A stretch of DNA of 64,000 bases from contig NZ_CP063458.1 of NCBI RefSeq assembly GCF_015169395.1, forward strand, positions 4,836,001 through 4,900,000, in the 5' to 3' direction. The translations under genes and the position numbers were made by a program. Below the pieces are notes generated by a model. It saw only the letters and a program-made list of their open reading frames with translations, was not told the origin of the DNA and searched no databases. Positions 59,646 through 64,000 of the stretch are shown piece after piece; position 1 is the first letter of the stretch, and every line of letters starts with the position of its first letter. This DNA comes from Humisphaera borealis. Lineage in GTDB: Bacteria > Planctomycetota > Phycisphaerae > Tepidisphaerales > Tepidisphaeraceae.

Positions 59646-59999
59646 TCATCCCTCCCGCGCCTCGGCCAGAATCGCCTCTTCAATCTCGGACGTATGGTCC
59701 CGGTAGTACGTCCAAGCCGCATCCAGATCGTCACGCGTAAGGCCCTGGAAATCGGCCAGCAATTGCGCTTCGGTTCGACCCAATTTCTTGAGTTGGACGA
59801 GGGTCCAAACCGCAATCCGCGTGTTCCGAATGCAGGCGTCGCCACCAGCCACGCCTGGTGTTTTCCGAATGGCCGACGCAACCGGGGTCGCCGGCTGCTC
59901 CGGCTCCATCGCCAAGTCGGCTGCAACTCGGGTCAGTAGTTGCGCCTTCTCCGCTCGCGTCATACGACGCAGAAGTTGTTCGGCTTCCCGGGCGACCAT
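59646..59999 (-). CDS. DUF433 protein, probable antitoxin
   Basis: 117 residues. The DUF433 core is at about 46-100: KTPGVAGGDACIRNTRIAVW, TLVQLKKLGRTEAQLLADFQ and GLTRDDLDAAWTYYRDHTSE, a winged-helix DNA-binding fold. The first 45 residues (REAEQLLRRMTRAEKAQLLT) form an extra helical region, longer than minimal DUF433 proteins. It precedes the DUF5615 gene with no gap (TGA then TTG). It probably represses its own operon and neutralises the partner. Confidence 0.83.
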   Translation of the reverse strand: MVAREAEQLLRRMTRAEKAQLLTRVAADLAMEPEQPATPVASAIRKTPGVAGGDACIRNTRIAVWTLVQLKKLGRTEAQLLADFQGLTRDDLDAAWTYYRDHTSEIEEAILAEAREG

Positions 60000-60080
60000 G
60001 ACGTCATTATATGCGCGTTTTTCAGGCCGATTCCAGAAAGATTGTCGACCGACTCACGCCCAGTCGGTGCCGTTTGAATC

Positions 60081-61463
60081 TTACAACTCCGCAGTGATCA
60101 AACTCGCCAGCTCGCTTCGCTCGCTCTTGGCGAGCGTCACGTGGCCGACGAGGCCTTTGCCCTTTAGTCGTTCGACCAGGAACGACAATCCGTTGCTCGA
60201 TGCATCGAGGTACGGGTTGTCGATCTGCGTCGGGTCGCCGGTCAGGATCAGCTTTGTGCCTTCGCCCACCCGGCTGGCGATCGTCTTCACCTCGTGCGGG
60301 GTCAGGTTCTGGCTCTCGTCGACGATCATGAACTGGTGCGGAATGCTTCGACCACGAATGTAGGTCAGAGGCTCCAGCACCACCTGCCCGGCTTCCATGA
60401 GCTGCTGGATGCGCTGTTCAACCGTGTGCAGTGCCGCCGCGTGGGTCTTGCCGTGTTCCTGCCCGTCGCCGGCGGTCAGGCGGTTGCTCAGCAGGTAGCC
60501 CATGTTGTCGAAGATCGGCTGCATCCAGGCCGTCAGCTTCTGGTCCTTGTCGCCGGGCAGGAAGCCGATGTCGCGCCCCAACGGCATGATCGGCCGGGCG
60601 CACAGCAGCTTGGTGTAGACGCCTTCGTTGAGCACCTTCGTCATGCCGGCGGCGATCGCCAGCAGCGTCTTGCCCGTGCCGGCCGAGCCGATCAGGCTGA
60701 CGAGCTTCACGCTGTCGTCCAGCAGCAGGTCCATCGCCATCGTCTGCTGCAGATTGCGCGGGATGATGCCGAAGATCGGCCCGCGGCGGGGACGTACGGG
60801 GATCAGCGCGCCGATGTCTGCCTTGTAACGCGCCAGCGCCGTATGGTTCGGGTCTTCCTGGTCTTTCAGCAACACGAACTCGTTGGCGAGCAGGTCGGGC
60901 GCATCGACCCGGGCCAGCTTGTCGGTGAAGAGCTTGTCGATCACCTTCGACGACACCGACATCTCGCGATACCCGGTGTACAGCCGGTCGAAATCCACCT
61001 TCTGGTTTTCGAAGTCTTCGGCCACCAGACCCAGCGCATCGCTCTTGATGCGGGCGTTCATGTCCTTGGTGATGAAGATGACGTGCTTGCCCTGTTTCTT
61101 CAGGTCCAGCGCGCATGAGATGATGCGGTTGTCAGGGCTGTTGTGCGTCAGGCCGGGGAAGAGCTGCTGCGATTCTTCCAGGATGACGCGAATGCGGCCC
61201 TTGGGCTCGTGGGGGTGGGTTACGCCTTCGGCAAGGTTGCCGCTGTCGCGGAGCCGGTCGAGATGACGGATGACCGAACGGGCGTTGCGGCCGAGGTCGT
61301 CGGTGCCGGTTTTGAACTTGTCCAGCTCTTCGATGACGTCAAACGGAATGATCACTTCGTTGTCGGCGAAGAGGAAGATCGAGTTGGGGTTGTGGAGCAG
61401 GACATTCGTATCCACAACGAAGGTTTTCGAATGACCGTTGACGTGGCCGTTGGATGCAGTCAT
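60081..61463 (-). CDS. PIN-PhoH family protein (RNase plus ATPase)
   Basis: 460 residues from ATG 61463; an upstream open frame to 61700 looks non-coding. N-terminal PIN nuclease domain with KTFVVDTNVLLHNPNSIFLF (about 13-32), VIEELDKFK and SPDNRIISCALDLKKQGKHV, including the acidic triad. The C-terminal PhoH ATPase has Walker A LIGSAGTGKTLLAIAAGMTK, RPIMPLGRDIGFLPGDKDQK and Walker B HQFMIVDESQNLTPHEVKTI, then LTGDPTQIDNP. This YlaK/PhoH2 architecture couples RNA unwinding to cleavage. Cytoplasmic. Divergent from manA, with a repeat in the gap. Confidence 0.92.
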   Translation of the reverse strand: MTASNGHVNGHSKTFVVDTNVLLHNPNSIFLFADNEVIIPFDVIEELDKFKTGTDDLGRNARSVIRHLDRLRDSGNLAEGVTHPHEPKGRIRVILEESQQLFPGLTHNSPDNRIISCALDLKKQGKHVIFITKDMNARIKSDALGLVAEDFENQKVDFDRLYTGYREMSVSSKVIDKLFTDKLARVDAPDLLANEFVLLKDQEDPNHTALARYKADIGALIPVRPRRGPIFGIIPRNLQQTMAMDLLLDDSVKLVSLIGSAGTGKTLLAIAAGMTKVLNEGVYTKLLCARPIMPLGRDIGFLPGDKDQKLTAWMQPIFDNMGYLLSNRLTAGDGQEHGKTHAAALHTVEQRIQQLMEAGQVVLEPLTYIRGRSIPHQFMIVDESQNLTPHEVKTIASRVGEGTKLILTGDPTQIDNPYLDASSNGLSFLVERLKGKGLVGHVTLAKSERSELASLITAEL

Positions 61464-61842
61464 GAATGGGTGATCGCCTGGGCGGAAGATGCGGTCGGCT
61501 GGCCGGCGGGAATGAGGTTGACGTCGCCTCCGTGCGCCCGGCCGCGCGGGTACCGCGACCTCCTGAGACCGGAGGTTATCGGAACCGGTTGCCGTTGCAA
61601 CGGGAGGGGTTAGGAAAGGATGTTTACCCATGTCGGCAGCCTCCGGCAGGTCAAGGAGTTGCGACGGCAAACGCCTGATACAAAATGTTTCCCGCGCCAA
61701 GGCTAACGCTATTTTGCCGATGAAGAAGATGCACCTTTTGAGAGTGCTGAGACGAGAGTGCTGAGTGCTGAGTGAAGCTTCGCCCTCAGATATCCGTGCT
61801 CAGCACTCAGCACTTTCATCTCAGTACCCATAAGGACTCCCC
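61464..61842. other. Divergent gap between phoH-type gene and manA
   Basis: Apart from the GTGCTGA repeat at 61742-61827, the gap has an imperfect hairpin near 61560-61580 (GACCTCCTGAGACCGGAGGTT) upstream of the PhoH-type gene. No gene seen. Confidence 0.4.
61742..61827. repeat. GTGCTGA heptad inverted repeat upstream of manA
   Basis: Left arm 61742-61772 (GAGTGCTGAG units, period 7) and right arm 61796-61827 (CTCAGCACTCAGCAC). The right arm ends about 15 bases before the manA start. Same unit type as the tract in leuS at 13831-13862. Confidence 0.88.
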
Positions 61843-62883
61843 GTGACAGCGCTTTATCCCCTGAAGTTCAAACCCCGCTTCGTCGAGAAGATCTGGGGCG
61901 GCCGAAAGTTCGAAACCATCCTCGGCAAAACCCTTCCATCGCCCAAGCCCATCGGCGAAAGCTGGGAGCTGTTCGATTTTCCGCCCGGTGTGGTGGACAA
62001 GTCGGCCGGGTGGGTAAGCGCCGAGGTCGCCAACGGCCCGCTCGCCGGGCGGTCGCTGCACTCGCTGATCGAAGAGTTCGGCGTCGCGATTCATGGCGAT
62101 GTCCACTTGCTGCCGGTCGCGGGCTCGACAACCGGGCAGTTCCCGATCCTGATCAAGTTCCTCGACGCCAAGGAAGACCTGTCGGTCCAGGTCCACCCCG
62201 ACGACGCCTACGCCAGCAGCCACCCCGGCGCGTACCTCAAGACCGAGGCCTGGTACGTCATGCAGCATGATCCCGGGTCGCGCATCCTTAAAGGGCTCAT
62301 GCCCCATGTCTCGCGCGAGAAGTTCGAACGCGGCATCGAAGCCGGCATCGTTGAATCGATGATCCAGGCGATCGCGGTCAAAGACGGCGACTGCCACTTC
62401 CTTCCCAGCGGCACGGTTCACGCGCTGGGCGCCGGCATTCTCGTCGCCGAGGTGCAGACGCCTAGCGACACGACTTACCGCGTGTTCGACTTCAACCGCA
62501 TCGAGGCCGAGACCGGCAAGCCGCGCAAGCTACACGTCGCTGAGGCGCTCGAATGCATCGACTTCAGCGGCAAGCCCGAGCCGAAGCAGGAGCGCAGCCA
62601 CGTCGGCGGCATGCACACCACCGTCAGCAAGCTGGTCGACTGCCCGTACTTCAAGATCGAAAAAGTGCGGTTCACCGAAGGCGTCCAGGAACCCATCCCG
62701 TACGACGTTCCGGTCGTCTGGATGATGATGGAAGGCCAGGCCGAGATCCGCGTTAAAGGCGGCCCGGTGACGACCATCGGCAAAGGCGAAACAGTCCTCC
62801 TTCCTGCCAAGATGAACGAGCCGACGATCAAAACACTGTCCGACTGCGTCTGGCTCGAGGTCACATTCCCGACCGGCGGATGA
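61843..62883 (+). CDS. manA: Mannose-6-phosphate isomerase, class I
   Basis: 346 residues from GTG 61843, with AAGGA six bases upstream. It interconverts mannose-6-phosphate and fructose-6-phosphate in the cytoplasm. KPRFVEKIWGGRKFETILGK at about 10-29 and GESWELFD open the domain. Zinc ligands lie in LSVQVHPDDAYAS (Gln/His, about 113-125), KTEAWYVMQ (Glu) and FLPSGTVHALGAGILVAEVQ (His). The size fits the shorter bacterial type. A repeat array abuts the ribosome binding region, so array length could affect expression. It is followed by a repeat-rich gap. Confidence 0.93.
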   Translation: MTALYPLKFKPRFVEKIWGGRKFETILGKTLPSPKPIGESWELFDFPPGVVDKSAGWVSAEVANGPLAGRSLHSLIEEFGVAIHGDVHLLPVAGSTTGQFPILIKFLDAKEDLSVQVHPDDAYASSHPGAYLKTEAWYVMQHDPGSRILKGLMPHVSREKFERGIEAGIVESMIQAIAVKDGDCHFLPSGTVHALGAGILVAEVQTPSDTTYRVFDFNRIEAETGKPRKLHVAEALECIDFSGKPEPKQERSHVGGMHTTVSKLVDCPYFKIEKVRFTEGVQEPIPYDVPVVWMMMEGQAEIRVKGGPVTTIGKGETVLLPAKMNEPTIKTLSDCVWLEVTFPTGG

Positions 62884-62906
62884 GCCGGGTGACCGCGACC
62901 AGGTAC

Positions 62907-63089
62907 GCCAAACGAACCCGAGAAAGCGGCGCTGGCCGTGCGACGACGCGGCGCGACAACTGGGTGGCATGGGCAAGCGTATTCGCTTGCCCGTGGCGAT
63001 CGCCGTCCGACGTTCGCACCTCGGACCGCCGAACGAACCCAAGCCGCTCCGCCAAACGAACCCGAGGCGTTTTGCCAAACGAACCCGAG
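62907..63089. repeat. Four copies of GCCAAACGAACCCGAG
   Basis: Copies at 62907-62922, 63028-63043 (one variant base), 63051-63066 and 63074-63089. The last three are spaced by 7-8 bases. Same phrase as at 21107-21433. Confidence 0.88.
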
Positions 63090-63196
63090 ATCCAGCGCAG
63101 TTGGTCGCCCGACACGTCGCGATCCCTTTGCCTGATCCGACGTAACAGTTCTGGCGGTGCTCAATCGCCGCAGAAAACCCTTGCTATTCTCAATGC

Positions 63197-63215
63197 ATGT
63201 TAGTATATTGTACGG
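63197..63215. promoter_or_regulatory. 19-base motif shared with the 22.2 kb promoter region
   Basis: ATGTTAGTATATTGTACGG is identical to 22219-22237. Here no TTGTAC-like -35 box is present at the expected distance and no gene starts downstream on the minus strand, so if it was a promoter it is now orphaned. Confidence 0.5.
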
Positions 63216-63274
63216 ACGTATAAAGTCCAGCACGAAACTGGTCGTAGTGACCCGAGAACAACCGTCGCAGAGGG

Positions 63275-64000
63275 CTACCCGGGCGGGTGGGTTGGCGAGT
63301 GATTGCGCTTACGTCGCAGTCGGCGAATCGCGAACGGAATCACCGGTAGCAGCACCACCATCGACAAGGCATGGGTCTTCCATCGCCACAGCGACGAGAC
63401 GGCGTACTTCACGTCAGGCTCGTGCTGTTGGCCGGCGAACCATGGGCGGGTGACGTGCGCGTGCGCGACGATGATGTCGCCGATCGGAAGTTGACCGCCG
63501 ATGTAGCGCTTCTGGCCTTCCGATGTCCAGGGCATTCCGACCGTCTCCCCGGCTTGCGCGATCGCATCGGCCAGGGGCAGGTCGCCGTAGATTTGCGCGA
63601 TGCCCATCATCATCGCCGTCGCGGACGGACTGCGGCCGAAAATCAGCGGGCCACTATCGACATCGCCCGGCCCTTCGATCCCCGACGGGTACTCCAACAC
63701 GCATGGCACGCCAGCAAATGTGGTGACGAAGCGGTCTCGGAAGGTCTGGTACTGCGACCTGGCAAACGCCGGATCGATGTCAGGGAGATATCGCAGGATG
63801 ACGACCTGCGATGTCGCCCGCGCCACGCTGCCGGGCTGGCCGTCCGGAAGGCCGGCGGTGTGCGGGAACAGGCCGGTCGCCGGGTCGAGCCGGTTGCGAG
63901 CGGCACTGAGCCAGACCGCGATGACGTCGCGATAGCGATTCTCCCCCGTGACGCGGTCATAAGCCGCCAGCGCGTGGATCGCCGGCAATGTGTCGCACGG
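63275..64000 (-). CDS. C-terminal part of an unidentified membrane-anchored protein (runs off window)
   Basis: 242 codons of open frame reaching the window edge; the start lies outside (the TTG at 63988 is not a convincing start because the frame continues as PCDTL). Repeated helical pairs such as LPAIHALAAYDRVTGENRYR, SQVVILRYLPDIDPAFARSQ and SGPLIFGRSPSATAMMMGIA suggest an alpha/alpha-toroid fold like that of six-hairpin enzymes. The C-terminus has one membrane helix (ALSMVVLLPVIPFAI) followed by RRLRRKRNH, a positive-inside anchor. It could be a glycan-active enzyme or a linalool-dehydratase-like fold; I cannot name the family. Confidence 0.6.
   Translation of the reverse strand, partial: PCDTLPAIHALAAYDRVTGENRYRDVIAVWLSAARNRLDPATGLFPHTAGLPDGQPGSVARATSQVVILRYLPDIDPAFARSQYQTFRDRFVTTFAGVPCVLEYPSGIEGPGDVDSGPLIFGRSPSATAMMMGIAQIYGDLPLADAIAQAGETVGMPWTSEGQKRYIGGQLPIGDIIVAHAHVTRPWFAGQQHEPDVKYAVSSLWRWKTHALSMVVLLPVIPFAIRRLRRKRNHSPTHPPG

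Larger units (their letters stand above)
62884..63274. other. Repeat-rich gap without a gene
   Basis: It holds four copies of the GCC(G/A)AACGAACCC(G/A)AG phrase, a perfect 9-bp hairpin GGGCAAGCG/CGCTTGCCC (62969-62990) and the 19-base motif at 63197-63215. Its resemblance to the 21.1-22.2 kb region suggests a decayed copy of that locus. Confidence 0.6.

Noticed and set aside
61464-61700. N-terminal extension of the PhoH-type protein
   Set aside because: Arginine/proline-rich, no similarity to PIN proteins, and the domain starts right after ATG 61463.

Overview
The window looks like chromosomal DNA from a planctomycete, most likely class Phycisphaerae (Tepidisphaera/Humisphaera-like). I infer this from gene content, not a database search: several secreted DUF1501 proteins, a PSCyt/DUF1549-DUF1553 cytochrome protein, a DUF1800 protein, a secreted sulfatase, DUF5722 and NIPSNAP proteins, a PilZ protein and a SpoIIE-type phosphatase, all in GC-rich DNA. 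About 50 genes are supported, together with one tRNA and three insertion sequences.

Layout. 0-6 kb: a minus-strand run of two DUF1501 proteins, a PSCyt/PSD1 protein and the start of another secreted protein. 6-11 kb: a candidate small RNA with a strong terminator, an HNH protein, an S41 protease and an IS110 transposase. 11-16.5 kb: argS and leuS, convergent, with leuS carrying two in-frame repeat insertions. 16.7-19.7 kb: a PilZ protein, a SpoIIE phosphatase and tRNA-Ala(GGC). 20-22 kb: an IS630 element inserted in a dispersed repeat, then a hypothetical gene. 22.5-30 kb: a sulfatase, gluQ, a HARE-like DNA-binding protein and the operon prmC / mnmE-like / alkB / ASCH. 30-36 kb: a large secreted beta-propeller plus PHP protein split by a frameshift, a HupE-like protein and a NIPSNAP protein. 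36-41 kb: an ISL3 element with an 8-bp T-tract target duplication, then a DUF1501-DUF1800-membrane protein set. 41-51 kb: a sugar-uptake operon of the rhamnose/ribose ABC type, in which one permease is fused in frame to the substrate-binding protein, with a tandem aldolase, DUF5722 and an SMP-30-like lactonase. 51-59 kb: a methyltransferase-like pair, an ABC-2 ATPase with a large membrane partner, and a HEAT-repeat protein split by a frameshift. 58-64 kb: a lipoprotein truncated globin, a DUF433/DUF5615 toxin-antitoxin-like pair, PIN-PhoH, manA and the end of an unidentified membrane protein.

The most unusual aspect is the density of dispersed palindromic repeats. Nearly every long intergenic gap holds one or more. 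Several families are built from 7-10 bp direct units, and these form inverted pairs around other palindromes, giving nested structures up to 600 bp long. Two 173-bp copies of one inner element (24439-24611 and 41169-41341) both sit inside such outer pairs. The repeats also enter genes: they supply two in-frame inserts in leuS, the start codon and signal-peptide n-region of the PSCyt protein, and the stop codon of the ASCH protein. IS630 has landed inside another repeat copy. I consider this repeat system the best candidate for something under-described.

Limits: all family names come from reading motifs. The frameshift calls could be sequencing or assembly errors. Operon and regulation statements come from spacing and orientation only.
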